Below are positions 1-5,449 of a stretch of DNA of 10,522 nucleotides, piece by piece. How positions within the stretch are numbered: position 1 is the stretch's first letter; the number at the start of each line of letters is the position of its first letter. Below the pieces are notes generated by a model. It did no database searches and was not told the origin of the DNA. It was given only the letters and a program-made list of their open reading frames with translations. The stretch comes from Gemmatimonadota bacterium (lineage in GTDB: Bacteria > Gemmatimonadota > Gemmatimonadetes > Gemmatimonadales > Gemmatimonadaceae). The stretch is taken from positions 1 to 10,522 of the forward strand of contig JAQBPZ010000212.1 of the NCBI GenBank assembly GCA_028287225.1. Direction: 5' to 3'. The position numbers were made by a program, and so were the translations under genes.

Positions 1-603
1 TCCGGCAATGCGCAATTCGCTCTCCCGACGCGCATGTTCAGCCACGGGACCCTGCTGCTGGACAGCGACCTCGACGCCGTGACCGCGGCGCTCCGCCCCC
101 GGCCCGGGAAGGTGGAGAGCAAGGGCGTGAAGAGCATCCGGAGCCGCGTCGCGAACATCAGCGAGTTCCTCGCGGCCCCCCTGGACGTGAGGGAGCTGCG
201 CGAGCGGATCGTGGAGCGGATCTTCGGAACGCGCGACCGCACGCGCATTCCGCAGGTGGTGCTCACCGACGAGGACTGGAATGCCGTGTACGCCCTCGTC
301 GAGAGCAAGTACGGCAGCTGGACCTGGAACTACGGGGAGAATCCGCCGAGCAACGTGCAGCGCTCGCGCCGCTTTCCCGCCGGCGAGCTGGACGTGCGTC
401 TGGACGTGCACGGCGGGCGGCTCTCGACGGTGCGCATCTTCGGCGACTTCATGGGCCGGCTCGACGTCGGCGCGCTCGAGGGACGGCTGGCGGGACTGCC
501 GTTCACGCGCGACGCCATCGAGGCGGCGGTGTCGGATCTGGAGCTGTCCGATTACGTGGGGGACGTGCCGCGCGAGGAAGTGCTCGCGCTGCTGCTTCCG
601 TGA
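1..603 (+). CDS. lplA: Lipoate-protein ligase A, C-terminal part (5' end outside window)
   Basis: This enzyme activates lipoate with ATP and transfers it to the lysine of lipoyl domains in 2-oxoacid dehydrogenases and the glycine cleavage H protein, in the cytoplasm. The frame is open from base 1, giving 200 visible residues that begin SGNAQ. In LplA the catalytic lysine sits in K-x-SGxA, so it should be encoded just left of the window. Family hallmarks seen are the HGTLL strand (residues 15-19), the KSIRSRVANIS segment (about 49-59), and the accessory C-terminal domain with WTWNYG (107-112), the RRF turn and IFGDF (about 145-149). The ATG at 34 is internal to the family fold and is not the true start. 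The gene converges with a minus-strand gene 4 bp beyond its stop. Identification is firm; lplA versus lplJ naming is a matter of convention. Confidence 0.9.
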   Translation, partial: SGNAQFALPTRMFSHGTLLLDSDLDAVTAALRPRPGKVESKGVKSIRSRVANISEFLAAPLDVRELRERIVERIFGTRDRTRIPQVVLTDEDWNAVYALVESKYGSWTWNYGENPPSNVQRSRRFPAGELDVRLDVHGGRLSTVRIFGDFMGRLDVGALEGRLAGLPFTRDAIEAAVSDLELSDYVGDVPREEVLALLLP

Positions 604-607
604 GCGC

Positions 608-949
608 CTAGCGGCGCGTGCGGGGCACCGGCGCGGTCGACCGGGAATTGCGCAGCACGTCGGCCAGGGCGGCGGCGGACATCGTTTCCCAGCCCGGGGG
701 GATGGGGGTGCGGCGGCGCTCCTCACGCACGCTCTTGAACACCAGCCAGCCATCGTTGGGGTCCAGCGGCGGCCGCTGTTCGCTCGTCGCGAGCCGCCGG
801 TCCGGCACCGCGCGTGCCGCCATGCGCCGGTCGCGGAGGCGGCGGCGCTCGGCGAGGCGAGGATGCGCTTCCCAGACCTCCCAGGAAACGCCGTGCTCGT
901 CGAAGATGCGCCGGATGCCGTAGAAGTCGATCATCGAGCCGGCGCTCAT
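608..949 (-). CDS. Small unknown protein, translationally coupled to upstream lipoprotein
   Basis: A 113-aa soluble, charged protein of unknown function. The N-terminal part reads IFDEHGVSWEVWEAHP (about 14-29), followed by a basic stretch (LAERRRLRDRRMAARA). The C-terminal part has GWLVFKS (67-73), a basic EERRR, PIPPGW (82-87) and a leucine/alanine-rich helix. This layout resembles small uncharacterised proteins I associate with Gemmatimonadota, but that is from memory. No signal peptide, membrane helix or metal-site motif is visible. Its ATG overlaps the TGA of the preceding lipoprotein gene by 4 bp (ATGA), which supports both starts and suggests co-translation. An alternative start is Met6 at 934. 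It ends 4 bp from the convergent lplA stop. The coding call is fairly sure; the function is unknown. Confidence 0.7.
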   Translation of the reverse strand: MSAGSMIDFYGIRRIFDEHGVSWEVWEAHPRLAERRRLRDRRMAARAVPDRRLATSEQRPPLDPNDGWLVFKSVREERRRTPIPPGWETMSAAALADVLRNSRSTAPVPRTRR

Positions 950-1188
950 GGAATGCGCCGCGGGCCGACGGTGCGGCTCTGGTCCTTCGACTCACAGCCG
1001 CCGGTGCTGCCCGCCGACGTGTCGGGGGGCGCGGCGCACAGCTTCAGGAACGTCGTGTCGCGCAGGGCGAGGCGCCGCGCATCCGACGCTGTCAACTCAC
1101 GCGGGCTCGCGCGGCATGCAGCGAGGGCAGTGCAGACCAGGAGCCTGCCTGTTCGCGTCCCGATGCGAGCGGAGCCTGAGGGCGTCAT
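946..1188 (-). CDS. Putative small lipoprotein
   Basis: An 80-aa protein of unknown function, probably exported and lipid-anchored. The N-terminus has basic residues (SARIGTRTGR), a short hydrophobic run (LLVCTALAA) and a good lipobox, LAAC, with Cys25 as the modified residue. The mature part is only about 56 residues and keeps two more cysteines (Cys51 and Cys65), which could pair. The tail GCESKDQSRTVGPRRIP is polar. I chose the ATG at 1188 because it places the signal peptide at the N-terminus; the longer reading from 1248 buries it behind 20 residues. The Shine-Dalgarno match is weak (GGTGG). The stop overlaps the start of the next gene as ATGA, the main evidence that this short frame is real. 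It lies 72 bp downstream of the carbonic anhydrase on the same strand. Confidence 0.6.
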   Translation of the reverse strand: MTPSGSARIGTRTGRLLVCTALAACRASPRELTASDARRLALRDTTFLKLCAAPPDTSAGSTGGCESKDQSRTVGPRRIP

Positions 1189-1260
1189 GCCACCAACATG
1201 ATACCTGCCGCACCGCGGGGCCAGACCCGCGGCGCCGGCGCGCAGCACGCACCGCGGGCG

Positions 1261-1920
1261 TCAGGTGGCCCGGCTCCACATCCGCGGCGGACTCGTGCGG
1301 GCCATCTCCGCGAACGCGGTGGGGTCCAGGGGAGAATCCACGTCGATGCAGAGATCGCGAATGAGCCCGTCCCGGATGTCGTACAGCCACCCATGCACCG
1401 AGAGTGTCTGTCCCCGTGCCCACGCATCGCGCACGATGGTCGTCTGGCTCACGTTCACCACCTGCTCGAACACGTTGAGCTCGCAGAGCCGGTCCGCGCG
1501 CTCGTCCTCGGTGGCGATGGCGTCGATCTCCGGACGATGCTTCCAGTACACGTCCTGCACGTGCCGGAGCCAGTTGTCCACCAGGCCGATGCGGTCGTCA
1601 CGCAGCGCAGCCCGCACGCCGCCGCAGCCGTAGTGCCCCACCACGATGATGTGCTCCACGTGCAGCACCTCCACGGCGTAGTGCATCACGGAGAGGCAGT
1701 TGAGGTCCGTGTGCACCACGACGTTGGCCACGTTGCGGTGCACGAACAGCTCGCCGGGCAGCAGGCCGACGATCTCGTTGGCGGGCACGCGGCTGTCCGC
1801 GCAGCCGATCCACAGGTACTTGGGCGCCTGCTGCGTCGCGAGCCGCGTGAAGAAGTCGGGGTCCTGGCGCACCATCTCGGCGGCCCAGGCGCTGTTCTTG
1901 TCGAAGAGGTCGTGAAGCAC
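1261..1920 (-). CDS. can: Beta-class carbonic anhydrase
   Basis: A zinc enzyme that interconverts CO2 and bicarbonate in the cytoplasm, supplying bicarbonate to carboxylases and buffering internal CO2. At 219 aa it matches E. coli Can closely in length and layout. The zinc ligands Cys40, His96 and Cys99 and the catalytic Asp42-Arg44 pair (CADSR) are present. The other signatures are GELFVHRNVANVV (56-68), HTDLNCLSV (70-78), HYGCGGV (96-102), LCELNVFEQV and HGWLYDI. The start is a GTG giving LHDLFDKN; it is chosen because it matches family length. No strong ribosome site precedes it, only a GAG six bases upstream. The gene lies 100 bp downstream of the VOC gene, with a possible own promoter in that gap, and 72 bp upstream of the small lipoprotein gene. 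Identification is firm. Confidence 0.95.
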   Translation of the reverse strand: MLHDLFDKNSAWAAEMVRQDPDFFTRLATQQAPKYLWIGCADSRVPANEIVGLLPGELFVHRNVANVVVHTDLNCLSVMHYAVEVLHVEHIIVVGHYGCGGVRAALRDDRIGLVDNWLRHVQDVYWKHRPEIDAIATEDERADRLCELNVFEQVVNVSQTTIVRDAWARGQTLSVHGWLYDIRDGLIRDLCIDVDSPLDPTAFAEMARTSPPRMWSRAT

Positions 1921-1996
1921 GCGTCGCTCGGGGTGCGTGTGGGCCGCACGGCGTCCGGCGGCCTGCGCCGGACCCTGCGGGCGAATCTCCTGCCTA

Positions 1997-2024
1997 ATGC
2001 TACTTCATGCCGAGGCACGTTCAA
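1997..2024 (-). promoter_or_regulatory. Possible promoter for the carbonic anhydrase gene
   Basis: On the minus strand, TTGAAC (2024-2019) and TAGCAT (2002-1997) are separated by 16 bp and resemble sigma-70 -35 and -10 boxes, each matching four of six positions. Transcription would begin near 1990, about 70 bases before the GTG start. The -35 box overlaps the last codons of the VOC gene, so the anhydrase might be expressed on its own or by read-through. This is a pattern match only, and promoter rules in this organism are not known. Confidence 0.25.
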
Positions 2025-2473
2025 CCGTTGACGTGCGGCGCAGGCTGATAGCTGGGCCAGAGGCCGGGCGTCGCAAGCTCGAGCGAGTGGCCATCGGGAT
2101 CACGCAGGTAGATGCTGCGTCCTCCGGCCGGCCACTCCACCACGCTCTCGATCGCGACGCCGGCCGCGCCGAGGCGCGCCTCCCACGCCGGCACCTCGCC
2201 GGCGGCGATGGCGAAGGCGATGTGCAGCATCCCGTAGCCGCCATGCCCGGGCACCACGCCGCCCGGCGTCGGCAGTGGCGCCTCCGTGGATCCGCGCTGG
2301 AACAGGAGGAGCACGCTCGTTCCGCCGATGGCCACCGCGACCAGCCGGTGCGTGTCCAGCATGACTTCGCCGCCGAGCACCTCCACATAGAAATACCGGG
2401 AGGCGGGCATGTCGGCGACGTAGAGGGCGGTCTCGAGCACGCGGTCGAGACGGGCAGGCGGAAGGGTCGGCAT
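2021..2473 (-). CDS. VOC-superfamily (glyoxalase/bleomycin-resistance fold) protein
   Basis: A 150-aa cytoplasmic protein made of two paired beta-alpha-beta-beta-beta modules, the vicinal oxygen chelate fold. Members are metal-dependent lyases, dioxygenases or binding proteins; the substrate here cannot be read from sequence. Module one is ETALYVADMPASRYFYVEVLGG (14-35) with LVAVAIGGTSVLLLF. Module two is GMLHIAFAI (81-89) with an AWEARL helix, then SIYLRDPDGHSLEL (120-133). Possible metal ligands are Glu14, His84 and Glu132. Glu14 falls where FosA has His7 and human GLO1 has Gln33. The C-terminal TPGLWPSY is typical of a common subfamily of uncharacterised VOC proteins. The ATG at 2473 lacks a clear Shine-Dalgarno. 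A near-palindrome lies 27 bp upstream. The fold is sure; the activity is unassigned. Confidence 0.85.
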   Translation of the reverse strand: MPTLPPARLDRVLETALYVADMPASRYFYVEVLGGEVMLDTHRLVAVAIGGTSVLLLFQRGSTEAPLPTPGGVVPGHGGYGMLHIAFAIAAGEVPAWEARLGAAGVAIESVVEWPAGGRSIYLRDPDGHSLELATPGLWPSYQPAPHVNG

Positions 2474-2499
2474 GGATCGGGACGGTGGATGCGTGGCCG

Positions 2500-2521
2500 G
2501 GAACGGCGCATGTGCTGTTCC
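2500..2521. promoter_or_regulatory. Possible operator: 22-bp near-palindrome upstream of the VOC gene
   Basis: The half-sites GGAAC and GTTCC frame a 22-bp dyad centred on 2510/2511. Nine of its eleven base pairs are symmetric, and the other two are G/T type. It sits 27 bp before the VOC start codon, in the divergent gap shared with the lipase-maturation-factor-like gene. Size and placement fit a dimeric repressor or activator site. No regulator gene is present in the window, and no second copy was noticed. Confidence 0.3.
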
Positions 2522-2602
2522 AGCGCGTCATGCGGCCGACGGGACGCCGGCCGTTCGAGTTCGGCCTCCTCGGGTGCTCCCAGCTACGCGAAGGGCCTGT
2601 GC

Positions 2603-2733
2603 GCGTACGCGAACGCCAGCGAATGGGCAGCGAATCGGCGCGAAGTGGCTGATGCGGGCGGGATCCCAACGCTCCTTCTCTCATGGTGAGAATCGCGCCG
2701 ATTCGCTACGCGTTCGCTGGCATTCGCGTACGC
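2603..2733. repeat. Long imperfect inverted repeat with phased GCGAA/TTCGC motifs
   Basis: The arms at 2603-2643 and 2693-2733 are inverse complements at 37 of 41 positions and enclose a 49-bp centre. Within the left arm and its flank, GCGAA begins at 2588, 2609, 2619, 2630 and 2640. In the right arm, TTCGC begins at 2702, 2713 and 2723. The steps of 10 to 11 bp, and one of 21 bp, follow the DNA helical turn. The centre contains a GGGATCCC palindrome and a small TCTCA/TGAGA hairpin (2679-2691). No convincing coding frame explains the region. It could be a miniature inverted-repeat element, a structured RNA or a protein-binding array; sequence alone does not decide. Confidence 0.6.
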
Positions 2734-2803
2734 ACAAAGCATCAGGTGTGGCCCACCGGCGCCATCACATGTTCATGCGTCCGGCACTCCGGGGCGGGAT
2801 CCC
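2656..2803. repeat. 12-bp perfect direct repeat GGGCGGGATCCC
   Basis: The 12-mer GGGCGGGATCCC occurs at 2656-2667 and again at 2792-2803, with a start-to-start distance of 136 bp. The first copy lies in the centre of the long palindrome and the second lies before the hairpin ahead of the membrane-protein gene. It might mark a duplication or an insertion footprint, or be chance in GC-rich DNA. Confidence 0.35.
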
Positions 2804-2821
2804 GTGGAGTCTTCAGTATCC

Positions 2822-2852
2822 GTGCACCGGCGGCCGAAACGCCGCCGTGCAC
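2822..2852 (+). promoter_or_regulatory. Strong hairpin in the leader of the lipase-maturation-factor-like gene
   Basis: GTGCAC-c-GGCGGC (2822-2834) can pair with GCCGCC-GTGCAC (2841-2852) around a six-base CGAAAC loop. This gives twelve base pairs with one bulged C. It ends 23 bases before the preferred ATG at 2876. No T tract follows, so it is not a classical terminator; a leader structure affecting translation or RNA stability is possible. Confidence 0.45.
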
Positions 2853-2875
2853 GCGGATTGCCGCTGAGCCAGCGC

Positions 2876-4360
2876 ATGCACAGCTCCGGGCTCGCCGACA
2901 CCCTCACCGCCCCCGCGACCGGGCGCCTCTGGCCCCGGTGGCTGTTCCTGCGCGCGCTCGGCCTGATCTTCCTCTCGGCCTTCCATTCGCTCGCCTTCCA
3001 GATCCACGGCCTGATCGGGGAGCGCGGCATCCTGCCGGCGCGCGAGTACCTCGCGCTGGTCCGGTCGGCCGTGGGAGGCGTCCAGCGGTTCTGGTACGCG
3101 CCCACGCTGCTCTGGGTGAACGCGGGGGACACGGCGCTGACGATCGTGATCGTCGCGGGGATCGCGTGCTCCGCCCTGCTGGTGGCCAACGTGTGGCCGC
3201 GCGCCGCCGTCGCGCTGTGCACCGTGCTGTTCCTGTCGTGCGTCGCGGCACTGCAGGATTTCTCGATGTACCAGTCCGACGGCATGCTGCTGGAAGCGGG
3301 GTTCATCTCCGCCTTCCTGGCGCCGAACGGCTTCCGTCCGGGGCTGGGCGAACACGACCCGCCAAGCCGCATCAGCCACTTCATGCTGCTGTGGGAGTGG
3401 TTCCGGATCTACTTCGAGTCGGGCATCGTGAAGCTCGCCAGCGGGGACCCGCACTGGCGCGACTTCACCGCGATGGACGAGTACTACCAGAACGGTCCCC
3501 TGCCCACCTGGCTCGGCTGGTACGTGCAGCACTTCCCGCACTGGTATCACGCGGCCACCGTCGCGGTCACCTTCGCGGTGGAGCTGGTGCTGGTGTGGGC
3601 GATGTTCCTGCCGCGCCGCTTCCGCATCGCCTGCTTCGTCGGCGTGACCGCGCTCCAGGTGGGGATCATCGCCACGGCCAACTACGGCTTCCTCAACTAC
3701 CTCGTGCTGGTCCTCGGGGTGCTGCTGCTCGACGACGGCGTGCTCGCACGAGTCGGGCGTCGCTCGCCGACGGACACGGCGACGCCCGACCGGCCGCACT
3801 GGCGCCGCATCATGGAGGCGGCCGTGCTCGGCGTCGCCTTCTATGCGACGGTGGTGGCATTCGTGCCGCTTCCACTGCTCTCGGCCCCCGCACGTCTGCT
3901 CGATCCCTTCCGGGTCGCCAATGCCTATGGCCTCTTCGCGAACATGACCGAGGCGCGATACGAGGTGGAGTTCCAGGGCAGCCGCGACGGCTCGGCGTGG
4001 GTCGCGTACCCGTTTCGCTACAAGCCGCAGGACGTGCGCGAGCGGCCGGGCATCTATGCTCCCTACCAGCCGCGGTTCGACTGGAACCTGTGGTTCGCGT
4101 CGCTCGGACCCTGGCAGCAGTCGAGCTGGGTAGTGCTGGCGCAGCAGCGCCTCCTGGAGGGCAGCCCCAGCGTGCTCCGGCTCTTTCGCGACGATCCGTT
4201 CCACGGCCGGCCGCCCGCGCTCGTGCGCACGGTGCTGTGGCAGTACTGGTTCACCGACGCCGCCACGCGGCGCGCGACCGGCGCGTGGTGGCGGCGGCGC
4301 GAGCTCGGGCCCTTCACCGGCACCGTGGGGCGCCCGACGCCGCCATCTCCCGCGCCCTGA
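2876..4360 (+). CDS. Lipase maturation factor (LMF1-like) family membrane protein
   Basis: A 494-aa polytopic membrane protein of the lipase maturation factor family. Vertebrate LMF1 helps fold secreted lipases in the ER; the role of bacterial homologues is not established. The N-terminal half is membrane-embedded, with hydrophobic stretches at about 22-44, 84-105, 110-127, 225-244, 252-285 and 313-335. Family segments are LFLRALGLIFLSAFHSLA, GLIGERGILPA (45-55), DFSMYQSDGMLLEAGF (128-143), WEWFRIYFESGIVKLASGDPHW (173-194) and the PLPTWLGWY loop. The soluble C-terminal domain carries RYEVEFQGSRDG (361-372), FRYKPQDVRERP (380-391), PYQPRFDWNLWFASL (396-410) and WQYWFTD. I prefer the ATG at 2876; the upstream ATG at 2804 would add 24 basic residues encoded by the hairpin region. 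No lipase gene lies nearby. Family assignment is firm; the client is unknown. Confidence 0.9.
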   Translation: MHSSGLADTLTAPATGRLWPRWLFLRALGLIFLSAFHSLAFQIHGLIGERGILPAREYLALVRSAVGGVQRFWYAPTLLWVNAGDTALTIVIVAGIACSALLVANVWPRAAVALCTVLFLSCVAALQDFSMYQSDGMLLEAGFISAFLAPNGFRPGLGEHDPPSRISHFMLLWEWFRIYFESGIVKLASGDPHWRDFTAMDEYYQNGPLPTWLGWYVQHFPHWYHAATVAVTFAVELVLVWAMFLPRRFRIACFVGVTALQVGIIATANYGFLNYLVLVLGVLLLDDGVLARVGRRSPTDTATPDRPHWRRIMEAAVLGVAFYATVVAFVPLPLLSAPARLLDPFRVANAYGLFANMTEARYEVEFQGSRDGSAWVAYPFRYKPQDVRERPGIYAPYQPRFDWNLWFASLGPWQQSSWVVLAQQRLLEGSPSVLRLFRDDPFHGRPPALVRTVLWQYWFTDAATRRATGAWWRRRELGPFTGTVGRPTPPSPAP

Positions 4361-4402
4361 CAGCCGGGCCGCCGAATCCGGGGATTGAGCCCTCTGCGCC
4401 CT

Positions 4403-4422
4403 GTGCAAGCAAGCGATTGCAC
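4403..4422. repeat. Short inverted repeat downstream of the LMF1-like gene
   Basis: GTGCAA (4403-4408) and TTGCAC (4417-4422) form a perfect 6-bp inverted repeat around eight bases, 43 bp after the stop codon. It could be a weak transcript-end hairpin or a protein site. No T tract follows. Confidence 0.3.
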
Positions 4423-4508
4423 GGCGTGAGGCGTTTGACACGGCTGAGTCGGCCAGAAAGTTGACGGACGCCACCGAAACCTATGCACCGCAACACTTTA
4501 CGTGATGC

Positions 4509-4537
4509 GTTACATACGTTAAATTGAATCGTATAAG
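4509..4537 (+). promoter_or_regulatory. Likely promoter of the L,D-transpeptidase-like gene
   Basis: A markedly AT-rich stretch (about 4490-4555) stands out in this GC-rich window. Within it, TATAAG (4532-4537) is a near-consensus -10 box, and GTTACA (4509-4514) or the overlapping TTACAT is a partial -35 box at 17- or 16-bp spacing. Transcription would begin around 4544, giving a leader of roughly 90 bases with a hairpin at its start. Its distance from the gene and its composition support the call; the -35 is weak. Confidence 0.45.
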
Positions 4538-4555
4538 AATTGTGGATCAATCATC

Positions 4556-4580
4556 GGGGCACTTTCTGGTCGAGTGCCCC
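4556..4580 (+). promoter_or_regulatory. 8-bp hairpin in the leader of the L,D-transpeptidase-like gene
   Basis: GGGGCACT (4556-4563) pairs perfectly with AGTGCCCC (4573-4580) around a nine-base loop. It begins about 12 bases after the predicted transcription start and ends 53 bases before the start codon. No T tract follows, so an RNA-stabilising or regulatory 5' hairpin is more likely than a terminator. No known riboswitch class was recognised. Confidence 0.4.
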
Positions 4581-4633
4581 CCGTCCGTTATTTCGTGGCA
4601 GCGCCCTGGCGCGGCCGCTTTCGAGGGAATCCA

Positions 4634-5443
4634 ATGCGCCCATCCGGCAAGCTCCTGAACCTGCTCCTCGGCACCAGCGCCGCGCTCGTCGTGGGCGCCC
4701 ACTTCATGCCCGAGCGGCAGCAGTCCGGCCCCGTGCTGAACGCGGCCGTCTCGTTCGTCGGCGGCGAGGTCAGTCTGCCCCCGCTCCACCCCACGAAGGG
4801 CGGCGCACTGGCATCGGCGACCAACTCTGCCATCCAGGCCCTGTCCGGGGCAGTGCGCCCGCTCAGCCGTCCGGAGGCGCTCGAGAACGCGTTTCACAGC
4901 TACTTCGCGTACAAGGCTGCCCATCCCGAAGAGGTTCGCAAGCCGTACCTCTACTTCGTGGATTACGGCCAGCCGAGCACGGCGGCCCGCGGGTACCTGT
5001 TCGACATGGACTCGCTGCGCATCGTGGACGGACCCTTCACGGTGGCGCACGGACGCGGCTCGTCGAGCGGCCGCAGCGGCGTGCCCACGCGGTTCTCCAA
5101 CCGCTCGGGCAGCGCAGCCACCTCGCTGGGGCTGTATGTGGCGAAGGCGCTCTACGACTTCCACGGCCACAGCGGCGGCCAGTCGTACAGCAGCGTCGGC
5201 CTGCGCCTCAAGGGCGTTTCCAGCGGGTTCAACGACAACGCGCTGAACCGCGGCGTGGTGGCCCATGGTGCGCCCTACGTCACGCCGAACGGCTCGGGCC
5301 GCAGCGAAGGGTGCCCCGCGATGGAGCAGCAGCGCGCCCAGCGGCTGCTGCCCAAGCTGGCCGAGGGCGGAATGGTGTTCCTGTTCGCCCCGGATGAGAA
5401 CTGGCTGACGCGCGATCCCTGGCTGACGACCGACGCCAGCTGA
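4634..5443 (+). CDS. Murein L,D-transpeptidase catalytic-domain family protein (YkuD_2-like)
   Basis: A 269-aa envelope protein of the L,D-transpeptidase catalytic-domain family, cysteine enzymes that form 3-3 cross-links in peptidoglycan or attach proteins to it. The N-terminus (KLLNLLLGTSAALVVGAHF, 6-24) is a signal peptide or single membrane anchor, followed by a linker of about 60 residues. The catalytic region starts near YLYFVDYGQPS (105-115). The active-site pair is His211 in VVAHGAPYV and Cys227 in GRSEGCPAM, the HG...SxGCP arrangement of the family. The GSSSGRSGVPTRFSN segment (142-156) also fits. The ATG at 4634 follows a good ribosome site (GAGGGA, five-base spacing), while the GTG at 4574 would place about 20 residues before the hydrophobic segment. 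It converges with the nitroreductase across 6 bp. The family is sure; whether it transfers or hydrolyses is not readable. Confidence 0.9.
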   Translation: MRPSGKLLNLLLGTSAALVVGAHFMPERQQSGPVLNAAVSFVGGEVSLPPLHPTKGGALASATNSAIQALSGAVRPLSRPEALENAFHSYFAYKAAHPEEVRKPYLYFVDYGQPSTAARGYLFDMDSLRIVDGPFTVAHGRGSSSGRSGVPTRFSNRSGSAATSLGLYVAKALYDFHGHSGGQSYSSVGLRLKGVSSGFNDNALNRGVVAHGAPYVTPNGSGRSEGCPAMEQQRAQRLLPKLAEGGMVFLFAPDENWLTRDPWLTTDAS

Positions 5444-5449
5444 CGCGCC

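Larger units (their letters stand above)
2474..2875. other. 402-bp divergent intergenic region
   Basis: This gap separates the VOC gene (minus) from the lipase-maturation-factor-like gene (plus) and should hold promoters for both. It contains the operator-like dyad at 2500-2521, the long inverted repeat at 2603-2733, the 12-bp direct repeat and the hairpin at 2822-2852. I could not pick a convincing -35/-10 pair for either gene. Open frames through it lack ribosome sites and family resemblance, so I see no gene in it. Confidence 0.6.

Noticed and set aside
281..1201. 306-aa plus-strand open frame over the lplA end and the two small minus-strand genes
   Set aside because: Arg/Ala-rich without motifs; it overlaps lplA, which has firm family evidence, and runs antisense to an ATGA-coupled pair.
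1198..2031. 277-aa plus-strand open frame antisense to the carbonic anhydrase
   Set aside because: His/Val-rich antisense mirror of a strongly conserved zinc enzyme; no independent support.
2598..2740. Integron attC site or CRISPR-like repeat array
   Set aside because: No core RYYYAAC/GTTRRRY pair flanks the arms, no integrase or cas gene is present, and the short motifs lack unique spacers of constant length.
4435..4440. Perfect TTGACA box downstream of the LMF1-like gene
   Set aside because: No acceptable -10 box lies 16-18 bp downstream; the TATAAG-based promoter near 4532 is better placed.
2683..4464. 593-aa plus-strand open frame overlapping the LMF1-like gene
   Set aside because: It is rich in Arg/Ala/Pro with no recognisable domain, and lies out of frame over a clear family protein; this is a typical GC-rich shadow frame.
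2813..4474. 553-aa minus-strand open frame
   Set aside because: Low-complexity Arg/Glu/His/Ala composition antisense to the LMF1-like gene, with no motif or ribosome site.
4314..4550. 78-aa minus-strand open frame in the gap after the LMF1-like gene
   Set aside because: It starts in the AT-rich promoter region, has no ribosome site or recognisable motif, and ends inside the LMF1-like coding sequence.
4540..5397. 285-aa plus-strand open frame over the L,D-transpeptidase-like gene
   Set aside because: Out-of-frame shadow; the other frame carries the HG and SEGCP active-site motifs and a good ribosome site.
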